The notes under the pieces are model-generated. The model worked only from the letters and a program-made list of their open reading frames with translations. It searched no databases and was not told the DNA's origin. 64,000 nt of DNA, taken from Bradyrhizobium sp. AZCC 2176. Lineage in GTDB: Bacteria; Pseudomonadota; Alphaproteobacteria; Rhizobiales; Xanthobacteraceae. Shown piece by piece: positions 44,131 through 52,507 of the stretch. The stretch spans positions 992,001-1,056,000 of the forward strand of contig NZ_JAZHRX010000001.1 in NCBI RefSeq assembly GCF_036924645.1, read 5' to 3'. The position numbers and the translations under genes were made by a program. Each line of letters starts with the position of its first letter. Position 1 is the first letter of the stretch.

Positions 44131-44190
44131 GACTTCGCAACTCAAGACTTCACAATTCAAGGCCTGGCAATACAAAAACTGGCGATACAA
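44131..44190 (+). repeat. Four degenerate 15-bp tandem repeats in the leader of the binding-protein gene
   Basis: Units at 44131-44145, 44146-44160, 44161-44175 and 44176-44190 follow the pattern RRMYTKSMMAHWCAA, each ending in TCAA or ACAA. The array abuts the GGGAGGGG ribosome-binding site at 44191 with no spare bases. In the open frame the units would read DFATQ, DFTIQ, GLAIQ, KLAIQ. The array could be an expanded leader element or the trace of slipped replication. Confidence 0.65.
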
Positions 44191-44202
44191 GGGAGGGGTT
44201 CG

Positions 44203-45453
44203 ATGTTTAGAAGCTGTGCGGGACTGATCGCGCTGAGCAGCCTGTTGCTTTCCGGCGCCGCCTTAGCTCAAGAGAAGATCAAGGTCGGCGTCACCGCGAC
44301 GCTCGAAGGCACCTACACGGTGCTCGGCGAGGACGGCATACGCGGACACCAGACGGCGCTCAATACGCTCGGCAAGAAGGTCGGCGACAAGGAACTCGAA
44401 TTCATCATCGCATCGACCGATGCCACGCCCGACTCCGCCATTCGCGCCGTGCGCAAACTGATCGAGCAGGACAAGGTCCAGATCCTGCTCTCGCCGCTGT
44501 CCGGCGACGAAGGCATCGCGGTCAAGAATTTTGCCAAGACGCGGCCCGAGTTGACCTTCGTCAACGCCGCCTCCGGCGCGCAGGAAACCACCTACGTCGA
44601 CCCGGCGCCGAACTTCTTCCGCTACAACATGGACGGCGCGCAGTGGCAGGTTGGTCTCGGCAAATACGCCTATGAGACCAAGGGCTATCGGAAGATCGCA
44701 ACCGTCGGCGAAGACTACTCATTCATCTATACGCAGGTGTTCGGGCTTGTGCTCGAGTTCTGCGGCGCCGGTGGGCAGGTCACGAACCGGCAATGGGTGC
44801 CGCTCGGCACCAAGGACTTTGCCTCCGTCATCGCCGCGCTGCCCGACGACGTCGATGCGATCTATCTCGGCCTTGGCGGCGCGGATGCCGTCAATTTCCT
44901 GAACCAGTATCAGCAGGCCGGCGGCAAGGCGCATCTGATGGGCGGCTCGATCATGGTCGACCAGACCATCCTCTCCGCCAAGGGTAACGCCAAGAATGCG
45001 CTGCTCGGCACCATTGCCGCCAGCGGCCAGGCCGACACCTGGGAGGATCCGGGCTGGCAGAAGTTCGTGAAAGCCTATCAGGACGCCTTCCCCCCGAACA
45101 AGCGGTTCCCGAGCCCCTCGCTGCTCGCCACCAACTACTACGGCTCGACGATGGCGCTCATCCTCGCGCTGCGCCAGGTCAACGGCGATCTCAGCAACAA
45201 CCAGGCAAAACTCAAGGAGGCCCTCGCCAAGATCGAGCTCGACGCGCCGAACGGCAAGATCAAGCTCGACTCCAACCGCCAGGCCATCGGCACCAACTTC
45301 GTCACCGAAGTGGTGGATGACGGCAAGGGCGCCCTGTTCAGCAAGGTGGTGAAGGTGATCCCGAACGTGAACCAGACCCTGGGCTACGACCCGGCCGTGT
45401 TCTCCAAGATCGGGCTGCCGAGCCGAACGGTTCCCGAGTGCAAGAAGTACTGA
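44203..45453 (+). CDS. ABC transporter substrate-binding protein, branched-chain/amide type
   Basis: Periplasmic binding protein of 416 residues. The start ATG 44203 follows GGGAGGGG and opens a signal peptide ending about GAALAQ; a longer in-frame start at 43960 is rejected. The mature protein (KIKVGVTATLEGTYTVLGEDG...) has the Leu/Ile/Val-binding fold pattern, including the IEQDKVQILLSPLSGDEGIAV and AASGAQETTY segments. Such proteins feed LivHMGF-type importers, which are encoded about 1 kb downstream. The ligand is probably an amide, amino acid or aromatic acid, but cannot be told. A GC-rich hairpin follows the stop. Confidence 0.93.
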   Translation: MFRSCAGLIALSSLLLSGAALAQEKIKVGVTATLEGTYTVLGEDGIRGHQTALNTLGKKVGDKELEFIIASTDATPDSAIRAVRKLIEQDKVQILLSPLSGDEGIAVKNFAKTRPELTFVNAASGAQETTYVDPAPNFFRYNMDGAQWQVGLGKYAYETKGYRKIATVGEDYSFIYTQVFGLVLEFCGAGGQVTNRQWVPLGTKDFASVIAALPDDVDAIYLGLGGADAVNFLNQYQQAGGKAHLMGGSIMVDQTILSAKGNAKNALLGTIAASGQADTWEDPGWQKFVKAYQDAFPPNKRFPSPSLLATNYYGSTMALILALRQVNGDLSNNQAKLKEALAKIELDAPNGKIKLDSNRQAIGTNFVTEVVDDGKGALFSKVVKVIPNVNQTLGYDPAVFSKIGLPSRTVPECKKY

Positions 45454-45472
45454 GTTCTTCGCATTTGCGAAC

Positions 45473-45497
45473 GGGCCCCGGTCACGCGCCGGGGCCC
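45473..45497 (+). terminator. GC-rich hairpin after the binding-protein gene
   Basis: GGGCCCCGG (45473-45481) pairs with CCGGGGCCC (45489-45497) around a 7-base loop, 19 bases after the stop codon. There is no T-run after it, so it may be an attenuating or mRNA-stabilising structure rather than a full terminator. That would let binding-protein mRNA exceed that of the downstream genes. Confidence 0.55.
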
Positions 45498-45593
45498 GGA
45501 CGGGACCCGGCAGATTGTGATCTTCCCTTGCATTCTCGCGGCGGATGTTGAACGCTGGTTGAAAAGACAAGAACATCCCGCGGGAGGGAAGGC

Positions 45594-46421
45594 ATGAGCA
45601 AGGCTCTGGCCGTCTTCCACGGCCGGTTCGGTCGCGCGACGGTCTATCAGTTGAACCGCCCCTTCAACATGCATGCGCATCGCGAAGGGCATCTGGTTTT
45701 TCATGTCGGCGGAACGCCGGCCCGCATCGACGTCTGCGACGAGCGATGGCTTCTCGCAGAAGACTCCGTTGTTGCCGTCAACCCTTGGGAACCTCACAAT
45801 TTTATTCCCACCGATGTAGAGAACGGCGCGATCTTCTTCGTCCTCTACGTCAATCCCGAATGGTTCGCCCCAGATGCGGCCCGCGCCCATAGCCTGCGGT
45901 TCGGCCGCACCTGTTTCAAGCGCACGGCCACGCTCGACAGGCATATCCGGCGATCCGCGGCGCTGGTTTGCGGCGCGCCTTCACTAAGCAGCCTCGATTG
46001 CGAACTCAGGCAATTGATCGACAGTTGCTATGACGAGAGCTGGCAGCGGTCCGAGCCGGTGCAGGAGACGCGCACCGCCACCGCCGTCACTGATTTTCGC
46101 GTCCGCAAATCCATCAAGCTGATGTCCGAAAGCCCCGGCGCCGAGATCGAACTGGATTCGATCGCGCGGGCCTCCGGGCTGTCGCGTCCGCACTTCTACC
46201 GGCTGTTCCGCACCCAGACCGGCGTCACCCCGAACCTGTATCTCAATACACTGATCATGGAACAGGCGCTCGACGCGCTGGTCGCGACCGAGGTGCCGAT
46301 CGCCGATATTGGCTTCGATCTCGGCTTCTCCTCCCAGAGCGGTTTCACGCGCTTCTTCGCCGCCAATGTCGGGATGGCGCCGACGGAATATCGCCGCGCC
46401 GCCAAAGTCTTGCGCCCCTGA
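45594..46421 (+). CDS. AraC-family transcriptional regulator
   Basis: DNA-binding protein of 275 residues preceded by GGGAGGGAAGG. The N-terminal half (residues 1 to about 110) is a cupin-like sensor with NMHAHREGHLVFHVGG and NPWEPHNF. The C-terminal 100 residues carry the double helix-turn-helix: LDSIARASGLSRPHFYRLFRTQTGV, then IADIGFDLGFSSQSGFTRFF and a final GMAPTEYRR. It sits between the binding-protein gene and the permease genes, so it most likely senses the imported compound or a metabolite and controls this operon. That role is inferred from position. Confidence 0.93.
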   Translation: MSKALAVFHGRFGRATVYQLNRPFNMHAHREGHLVFHVGGTPARIDVCDERWLLAEDSVVAVNPWEPHNFIPTDVENGAIFFVLYVNPEWFAPDAARAHSLRFGRTCFKRTATLDRHIRRSAALVCGAPSLSSLDCELRQLIDSCYDESWQRSEPVQETRTATAVTDFRVRKSIKLMSESPGAEIELDSIARASGLSRPHFYRLFRTQTGVTPNLYLNTLIMEQALDALVATEVPIADIGFDLGFSSQSGFTRFFAANVGMAPTEYRRAAKVLRP

Positions 46422-46527
46422 GCGCACCCGGTGCGAAAAGATACTGACAATCAAGTGCAGGGTTTGCGGCGCCGTTAGGATGTCCCAAAACGCGAGCCGA
46501 AACGGCCGCGGCGTCTGGGAGGACGGT

Positions 46528-46554
46528 ATGGCGACGGCCGGGCTTTTACCGTGA
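46528..46554 (+). other. Possible eight-codon leader peptide coupled to the LivH start
   Basis: A GGGAGGA site at 46517-46523 precedes ATG 46528, which opens MATAGLLP and stops at TGA 46552-46554. This TGA overlaps the GTG start of the permease gene (GTGA). The permease GTG itself has no convincing ribosome-binding site, so reinitiation after the leader is a plausible way to translate it. Confidence 0.45.
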
Positions 46555-47561
46555 CAGGATTCATCGAACGCCATCCGGCATGGGCGCTGATCGTTTTGAT
46601 CGCGGTCGCGGTGATGCTGTGGCTGACCCTTGCCGTCTGGCCGCCCGGCCTCGAAGAGGCGATCGGCAGGAAGCGGGTCTTTCTCAACGCCGTCTTCAAC
46701 GGCATCACGCTCGGCAGCCTCTACTTCCTGGTGGCCAGCGGCTTCACCCTGATTTTCGGCCTGATGCGCAACGTCAATCTGGCGCATGGCTCGCTCTATC
46801 TGTTCGGCGGCTATATCGGTTACGCCATCAGCGTCTGGACCGGCTCGTGGGTGCTTGGCTTCATCATCGCGTTTCTCGGGGTGGCGCTGGTCGGAATCGT
46901 CCTGCAAATCGTCGTCTTCCGCCGCATGGAGGGCGAGGATCTGCGCCAGACCATGGTCACGATCGGGCTCTCGATCGTGTTCGCGGATCTGATGCTGTGG
47001 ATATTCGGCGGCGATTTCTATCAAATCCAGACCCCGAGCTGGCTGGTCGGCCCGATCGAATTGCCGCTGGTCACCGCGGTCAAATCATCGGGCGAGGCGG
47101 TCTATCTGCGCTATCCGATGGTGCGGCTCGTGATTTTCGCAGCCGCGGTGGTGATCGGCATCGTGATGTGGCTGGCGCTCAATCGAACCCGCGTCGGGAT
47201 GATGGTGCGCGCCGGCGTCGATGACCGCGATATGCTGGCCGCGACCGGCGTACCTATTCAGCTCGTCTTCGTCGTCGTGTTCGCGCTCGGCGCCGGGCTT
47301 GCCGGCATCGCGGGCGTCGTCGGCGGAACCTTTCAGTCGATTTCGCCCGGCGAGGATACCCGCTTTCTGCTGGCTTCCCTCGTCGTCGTCATTGTCGGCG
47401 GCATGGGATCGATCCCGGGCGCGGCGCTGGGCGCCATCATCATCGGCCTCGCCGAGCAGCTCGGCTCCGTCTATATCCCGACCTACGCGATCGTGGTGAC
47501 CTTCCTCATCATGGTGCTGGTGCTGGCGCTGCGGCCGCAGGGCCTTCTGGCGAGGCGCTGA
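46551..47561 (+). CDS. livH: Branched-chain-type ABC transporter permease (LivH-like)
   Basis: Membrane protein of 336 residues starting at GTG 46551. A first hydrophobic helix (ALIVLIAVAVMLWLTLAV) is followed by a periplasmic loop and the family block FNGITLGSLYFLVASGFTLIFGLMRNVNLAHGSLY, the standard LivH N-terminal signature. The cytoplasmic EAA-like loop lies around NRTRVGMMVRAGVDDRDMLAATG. It forms the channel with LivM, whose ATG lies one base after this stop. Confidence 0.95.
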   Translation: MTGFIERHPAWALIVLIAVAVMLWLTLAVWPPGLEEAIGRKRVFLNAVFNGITLGSLYFLVASGFTLIFGLMRNVNLAHGSLYLFGGYIGYAISVWTGSWVLGFIIAFLGVALVGIVLQIVVFRRMEGEDLRQTMVTIGLSIVFADLMLWIFGGDFYQIQTPSWLVGPIELPLVTAVKSSGEAVYLRYPMVRLVIFAAAVVIGIVMWLALNRTRVGMMVRAGVDDRDMLAATGVPIQLVFVVVFALGAGLAGIAGVVGGTFQSISPGEDTRFLLASLVVVIVGGMGSIPGAALGAIIIGLAEQLGSVYIPTYAIVVTFLIMVLVLALRPQGLLARR

Positions 47562-47562
47562 C

Positions 47563-48642
47563 ATGTCGCTGGTCCAGGGCGCACATCAAGAGACCAGTCG
47601 GCCCGCAGGGGCGCGCGCGGCGTTGCTGGCGTGGCCGGAGTTCAACAAGCCGGCCGTCTGGCTGGTGGCGGTCATCCTCCTGATCATGCCGTTCATCGCC
47701 AACGGCTTCTTCCTGATCGAGATATTTGCCACGACGCTGATCCTCGGCACCATCGCGCTCAGCCTGATGTTCCTCGCCGGCTATGGCGGCATGGTCAGCC
47801 TGATGCAGCTCACCGTCGCCGGTTTCGCCGCCTACATGGTCGCGGTGTTCGGCATGAGCGCCAATACCAATATCAGCCTCGGCTGGCCGTGGTGGCTCGC
47901 AACGCCGATGGCGCTGGTGCTGGCGACCATCTTCGGCACGCTCGGCGGCACCCTCGCGGTGCGCACCGAGGGCATCTACACCATCATGATCACGCTGGCG
48001 ATCGGTGCGGCCTTCTACTATTTCACCAACCAGAACTGGCCGATCTTCGGCGGCCATACCGGCATCAATACCATCGCTACGCCGAAATTCTGGGGCGTCG
48101 ACTGGCGCTCCGATATCCCGTTCTATTACGTCACGCTGGGCGTCGCGGCGTTCTGCTATTTCGCCGTTCAATATGTCTCGCGCGCCCCGTTCGGCCTCGC
48201 GCTGCAGGGCGTGCGCGACAATCCCCGCCGCATGGCGGCGCTCGGTTTCAATGTCAATGCGCACCGCGTGGCGGCCTATGCGTTTGCGGCCTTCATCGCC
48301 GCGCTCGGCGGCGTCCTTCAGGTCTGGAACTACCGGCAGATCTCGCCCGGCTCGGTCAGCGTCGGAGCCTGCATCGATATCCTGATCATCGCCGTGGTCG
48401 GCGGCATCACCCGTCCCATCGGCCCCTTCATCGGCGCCTTCATCTTCGTCATCTTGCGCACCTTCGCGCTCGATCTGCTGGTCAAGTTCGGGCTCGACGG
48501 CAATCGCTTCCGGCTGCTGATCGGCCTCGGCTTCCTCGCCATCGTGTTCTGGTCGTCGGACGGCGTGATCGGGCTCTGGGAGCGGTGGCGGCGGCGCGTG
48601 ACCACCGACAAGCGCACAGGCGGAGGCCACCGTCATGGATAG
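47563..48642 (+). CDS. livM: Branched-chain-type ABC transporter permease (LivM-like)
   Basis: Membrane protein of 359 residues. It shows the LivM pattern: ATTLILGTIALSLMFLAGYGGMVSLMQ near residues 50-80, TEGIYTIMITLAIGAAFYY, and the ATPase-contacting loop SRAPFGLALQGVRDNPRRMAALGFN. It overlaps the LivG gene by 8 bases. It is the second channel subunit of the importer. Confidence 0.95.
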   Translation: MSLVQGAHQETSRPAGARAALLAWPEFNKPAVWLVAVILLIMPFIANGFFLIEIFATTLILGTIALSLMFLAGYGGMVSLMQLTVAGFAAYMVAVFGMSANTNISLGWPWWLATPMALVLATIFGTLGGTLAVRTEGIYTIMITLAIGAAFYYFTNQNWPIFGGHTGINTIATPKFWGVDWRSDIPFYYVTLGVAAFCYFAVQYVSRAPFGLALQGVRDNPRRMAALGFNVNAHRVAAYAFAAFIAALGGVLQVWNYRQISPGSVSVGACIDILIIAVVGGITRPIGPFIGAFIFVILRTFALDLLVKFGLDGNRFRLLIGLGFLAIVFWSSDGVIGLWERWRRRVTTDKRTGGGHRHG

Positions 48643-49417
48643 CGCCACGCAACGCTTTTCGGCCGTCGGTGCCGGCGCCGCGCTGGAGCTGCGCGGCGTG
48701 ACGCGGCTGTTCGGCGCGCTCGCGGCGCTGACCGACGTCACCATCACGGTTCGCCCGGGAGAACGTCGCGCCGTGCTCGGCTCCAACGGCGCCGGCAAGA
48801 CCACGCTGTTCAATTGCGTGACCGGCGACTTTCCGCCGTCATCCGGTACCATCCGCTTCTTCGGCGAGGACATTACCCACTTCCCGCCCTATGAGCGTAT
48901 CCGCCGCGGCCTGCGCCGCACCTACCAGATCTCGGCGCTGTTCCCCGGCCTCACGGTGCGGGACAATGTCTACCTCGCCTGCCGCGGCGTTTCCCGCGGA
49001 CGGTTTTCTCCGCTGCGTCCGGGCGCGACCGACGCCCTCATGCAAGCGACCGAGGCGCTGATCCAGGCGGTGCATCTGACGCCGGTCAGGGAGCAGCGCG
49101 TCGCGGAACTCGCGCACGGTCAGCAGCGGCAGCTCGAGATCGCGCTGGCGCTCGCCGGCGCGCCGCGCTTCATCCTGTTCGACGAGCCGGCAGCAGGCCT
49201 TTCCCCCACCGAGCGGCGCGAGTTGATCGAAATCCTGACGTCGCTGCCCGCCCATATCGGCTACATCATCATCGAGCACGACATGGATGTCGCGCTGCGC
49301 GTCGTCGAAAGCGTCACGATGATGCACAACGGCCGCGTCTTCAAGGAAGGCCTGCCGCACGAAATCGAAGCCGATCCCGAGGTCCAGGAACTCTATCTGG
49401 GGGCCGGCCATGAGTGA
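48635..49417 (+). CDS. livG: ABC transporter ATP-binding protein (LivG-like)
   Basis: ATPase of 260 residues with Walker A GSNGAGKTT near 50, the Q-loop region RRTYQISALF, a variant signature LAHGQQRQLE in place of LSGGQ, Walker B FILFDEPAAGL and the switch histidine in IIEHDMD. The variant signature is common in LivG proteins. It overlaps the livM end (8 bases) and the next gene start (8 bases), which fits one polycistronic message. Confidence 0.95.
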   Translation: MDSATQRFSAVGAGAALELRGVTRLFGALAALTDVTITVRPGERRAVLGSNGAGKTTLFNCVTGDFPPSSGTIRFFGEDITHFPPYERIRRGLRRTYQISALFPGLTVRDNVYLACRGVSRGRFSPLRPGATDALMQATEALIQAVHLTPVREQRVAELAHGQQRQLEIALALAGAPRFILFDEPAAGLSPTERRELIEILTSLPAHIGYIIIEHDMDVALRVVESVTMMHNGRVFKEGLPHEIEADPEVQELYLGAGHE

Positions 49418-51647
49418 GATCCGCCGCGCCGCGCCCGCCCTCGAAGTCAGGGGCCTCGACGTCTATTACGGTCACTCCCATGCGCTGCAGGGCGTCGACC
49501 TGACGCTGGATTCCGGCGTGTTCTCCGTGGTCGGTCGCAACGGCATGGGCAAGACCACGCTGTGCAAGACCATCATGGGCCTGTTGCGGGCGAGCGGCGG
49601 CTCGGTTCGCGTTCGCGGCGAGGATATCACCCGCCTCAGCCCGGCGCGGATCGCGCAGGCAGGCGTCGGCTATGTTCCGCAAGGCCGACGGCTGTGGCGC
49701 TCGCTCAGCGTTGCCGAGCATTTGAGCCTCGCCGCCGGGATGCGGCGCGGCGCCTGGACCATCGATCGCATCTACGAGACGTTTCCCCGCCTTGCCGAAC
49801 GCAAGGACCATGGCGGCGGCCAGCTCTCGGGCGGCGAACAGCAGATGCTGGCGATCTCGCGCGCCCTTCTGACCAATCCGCATCTTCTCATTATGGACGA
49901 GCCGACCGAAGGGCTGGCGCCGGTTATCGTCGCCCAGGTCGAGGAAATGCTGGTGGGCCTCGGCGAAGACGGCGACATGTCGGTGCTCGTGATCGAGCAA
50001 AATATCGGCGTCGCCACGGCGATCTCGAAAAATGTCGCGATCATGGTCAATGGTCGCATCAATCGCATCATCGATTCCGCGCGCCTTGCGGCCGACCGCG
50101 AGCTGCAACAACGTCTACTCGGTGTTGGCGTCGTTGGCGTCCATGCCGATCCGGAAATGGATATCGAAACAGCCGATGCGAGCACAGACGCCGAGGCACG
50201 TCCCGCGCCGCCCCGCGCCCCCGGCGCCGCGCCAATCCGGGTCTATATCTCCAATCCCACGCTGCCGACGCGCTGGTCGCAGCCGGCCCCCATTGCGCGC
50301 ATCGAGGCCGCAGCACGTACGCTTTCGACGGGCGTTATGCGGATCGAAGACGCGGCCCGGCAAAGGCGCCCGGCCGGCGCCTCTGTACAAGGCGCGGCCG
50401 GACCACCCGTGGTCCTCATCGCCGGCACGCTCGATACCAAGGCCGAGGAACTGCGCTTCATTCGCGACGTGATCGCCGGACACGGCTTGCGGACGCGCCT
50501 GGTCGACGTGTCGACCAGCGGCAAGCTCTCCACCTGCGACGTCTCCGCGCAGGAAATCGCGCTGAACCACGGGCGCGGCGGATCTGCTGTGTTCGGGTCC
50601 GACCGCGGCGCGTCGGTGACGGCAATGGCGGACGCCTTCGCCAACTGGCTGCGCCGCCAAGGCAATGTCGCAGGCATCATTTCGGCGGGCGGTTCCGGCG
50701 GCGCCTCGCTGGTCGCGCCGGGCATGCGCACCCTTCCCATCGGCGTGCCGAAACTCATCATCTCCTCCGTCGCGTCGGGAGATGTCGGCCCCTATGTCGG
50801 ACCTGCCGATATCACGATGATGTATTCGGTCACCGACGTGCAGGGCCTCAATTCAATCTCGCGCGCCGTGCTCGCCAACGGCGCCAACGCCATCGCCGGC
50901 ATGGTAAAGGCACGTCTGGACGATCATGCCAGGCTGGAGCGCAACGCGCCTGCCGATTTGCCGGCGGTCGGCATTACCATGTTCGGCGTGACGACGCCTG
51001 CCGTGCAGAAGATCGCCGCCGACCTGCGCAATGATTTCGAATGTCTCGTCTTCCACGCCACCGGCGTCGGCGGTCGCTCGATGGAAAAGCTGGTCGATTC
51101 CGCAATGCTGGCGGCCGTCATCGATCTCACGACGACGGAAATCTGCGATCTGCTGATGGGCGGCGTGTTTCCCGCCACCGACGACCGCTTTGGCGCGATC
51201 ATCCGCGCCCGCCTGCCCTTCATCGGCTCTGTCGGCGCGCTCGACATGGTCAATTTCGGCGCACCCGACACGATCCCCGAGCGCTATCGCCAGCGCAAAT
51301 TCCACGTCCACAATCCGCAGGTGACCTTGATGCGCACCACGCCGGAGGAGAACGACCGCATCGGGCGCTGGATCGGCGACAAGCTCAACCGGATGGATGG
51401 GCCGGTGCGCTTCTTCCTGCCGGAAGGCGGCGTCTCCGCGCTCGACGCGCCCGGCCGGCCGTTCTGGGATCCGGAGGCCGATGCGGCGCTGTTTACCGCG
51501 CTGGAGCGCAGCGTGCGCCGGACCAGCAACCGCCAGCTCATCCGTATCAAGCGCCACATCAACGAACCCGAATTTGCATCCGCCATCGTCAACGCGCTCC
51601 GTCCTCTGGTCGGACGCCCGGGGACCCGTCGGAAAGTCGCGAGGTGA
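49410..51647 (+). CDS. LivF-type ATPase fused to a Tm-1-like (UPF0261) domain
   Basis: Fusion protein of 745 residues. Residues 1-245 are a complete LivF ATPase: Walker [10 protein letters not shown] (42-50), Q-loop YVPQGRRLW, signature LSGGEQQ (139-145), Walker [12 protein letters not shown] and IEQNIG at the switch position. Residues 246-331 are an Ala/Pro/Arg-rich linker. Residues 332-735 are a Tm-1-like ATP-binding domain, starting [17 protein letters not shown] and containing [28 protein letters not shown] and [15 protein letters not shown]. The first half energises import; the second is related to the N-terminal half of tomato Tm-1, of unclear catalytic role. The next gene supplies the C-terminal half of Tm-1. 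Normal LivF proteins are about 235 residues. Confidence 0.93.
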   Translation: MSEIRRAAPALEVRGLDVYYGHSHALQGVDLTLDSGVFSVVGRNGMGKTTLCKTIMGLLRASGGSVRVRGEDITRLSPARIAQAGVGYVPQGRRLWRSLSVAEHLSLAAGMRRGAWTIDRIYETFPRLAERKDHGGGQLSGGEQQMLAISRALLTNPHLLIMDEPTEGLAPVIVAQVEEMLVGLGEDGDMSVLVIEQNIGVATAISKNVAIMVNGRINRIIDSARLAADRELQQRLLGVGVVGVHADPEMDIETADASTDAEARPAPPRAPGAAPIRVYISNPTLPTRWSQPAPIARIEAAARTLSTGVMRIEDAARQRRPAGASVQGAAGPPVVLIAGTLDTKAEELRFIRDVIAGHGLRTRLVDVSTSGKLSTCDVSAQEIALNHGRGGSAVFGSDRGASVTAMADAFANWLRRQGNVAGIISAGGSGGASLVAPGMRTLPIGVPKLIISSVASGDVGPYVGPADITMMYSVTDVQGLNSISRAVLANGANAIAGMVKARLDDHARLERNAPADLPAVGITMFGVTTPAVQKIAADLRNDFECLVFHATGVGGRSMEKLVDSAMLAAVIDLTTTEICDLLMGGVFPATDDRFGAIIRARLPFIGSVGALDMVNFGAPDTIPERYRQRKFHVHNPQVTLMRTTPEENDRIGRWIGDKLNRMDGPVRFFLPEGGVSALDAPGRPFWDPEADAALFTALERSVRRTSNRQLIRIKRHINEPEFASAIVNALRPLVGRPGTRRKVAR

Positions 51648-51649
51648 CC

Positions 51650-52483
51650 ATGGCGAAGTTCGAACGTTCAGCCATCCTGAAGAAGTTTCGCACCATGGCG
51701 GCCAAGGGCGAGCCGATCGTCGGCGGCGGCGCCGGCACCGGTCTATCGGCCAAATGCGAGGAAGCCGGCGGCGTCGACCTGATCGTCATCTACAATTCCG
51801 GCCGGTACCGGATGGCCGGACGCGGTTCGCTTGCCGGCATGATGCCCTATGGCGACGCCAACGCGATTGTCGTGGAGATGGCCGGCGAAGTGCTCCCGGT
51901 CGTCACCAAAACGCCGGTGCTGGCCGGCGTCAACGGCACCGACCCGTTCCGCGATATGGACAGTTTTCTCGACCAGTTGAAGGCCCTGGGCTTTGCCGGC
52001 GTGCAAAACTTTCCAACCGTCGGCCTGATCGACGGCGTTTTCCGCGCCAATCTCGAAGAAACCGGAATGTCCTATGCGCTGGAGATCGACATGATCACCA
52101 AAGCGCGTGACAAGGACATGCTGACGACACCCTACGTGTTCAGCGAAAGCGAAGCCGCGGCGATGGCGATCGCGGGCGCCGACATTATCGTTTGCCATCT
52201 CGGCCTGACCACCGGCGGCGCGATCGGCGCGCACACCGCACTCAAGCTCGAAGATTGCCCGGAACAGATCGACACCTGGGCGGCAGCCGCGCTCAGCGTC
52301 AATCCGGACATACTGGTGCTGGCTCATGGCGGCCCCATCGCCGAGCCTGATGATGCCGAGTTCATCATGAAACACACGCGCAAGTGCCACGGCTTCTACG
52401 GCGCCTCCTCGATGGAGCGTCTGCCGGTGGAGCGGGCGCTGACGGAACAGGTTCGCAAATTCAAGGCGATCGGCGCGCGGTAA
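51650..52483 (+). CDS. PEP-hydrolase-family TIM-barrel protein (Tm-1 C-terminal-like)
   Basis: Protein of 277 residues from ATG 51650, with GAGGTGA just upstream and two bases between it and the previous stop. The TIM-barrel is recognised by [51 protein letters not shown] and [13 protein letters not shown], as in the phosphoenolpyruvate-hydrolase-like family. In plant Tm-1 this domain follows the UPF0261 domain in one chain; here the two are split across adjacent genes. The reaction is not established, although an enzyme acting on a small carbonyl or phosphorylated compound would fit. Confidence 0.9.
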   Translation: MAKFERSAILKKFRTMAAKGEPIVGGGAGTGLSAKCEEAGGVDLIVIYNSGRYRMAGRGSLAGMMPYGDANAIVVEMAGEVLPVVTKTPVLAGVNGTDPFRDMDSFLDQLKALGFAGVQNFPTVGLIDGVFRANLEETGMSYALEIDMITKARDKDMLTTPYVFSESEAAAMAIAGADIIVCHLGLTTGGAIGAHTALKLEDCPEQIDTWAAAALSVNPDILVLAHGGPIAEPDDAEFIMKHTRKCHGFYGASSMERLPVERALTEQVRKFKAIGAR

Positions 52484-52507
52484 CGCCGAGACCAAAGGGA
52501 GGAAGAG

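Noticed and set aside
43960..44202. Upstream extension of the binding-protein frame
   Set aside because: It would place 81 residues, including the pentapeptide-like repeats, before a clear signal peptide; the GGGAGGGG site supports ATG 44203.
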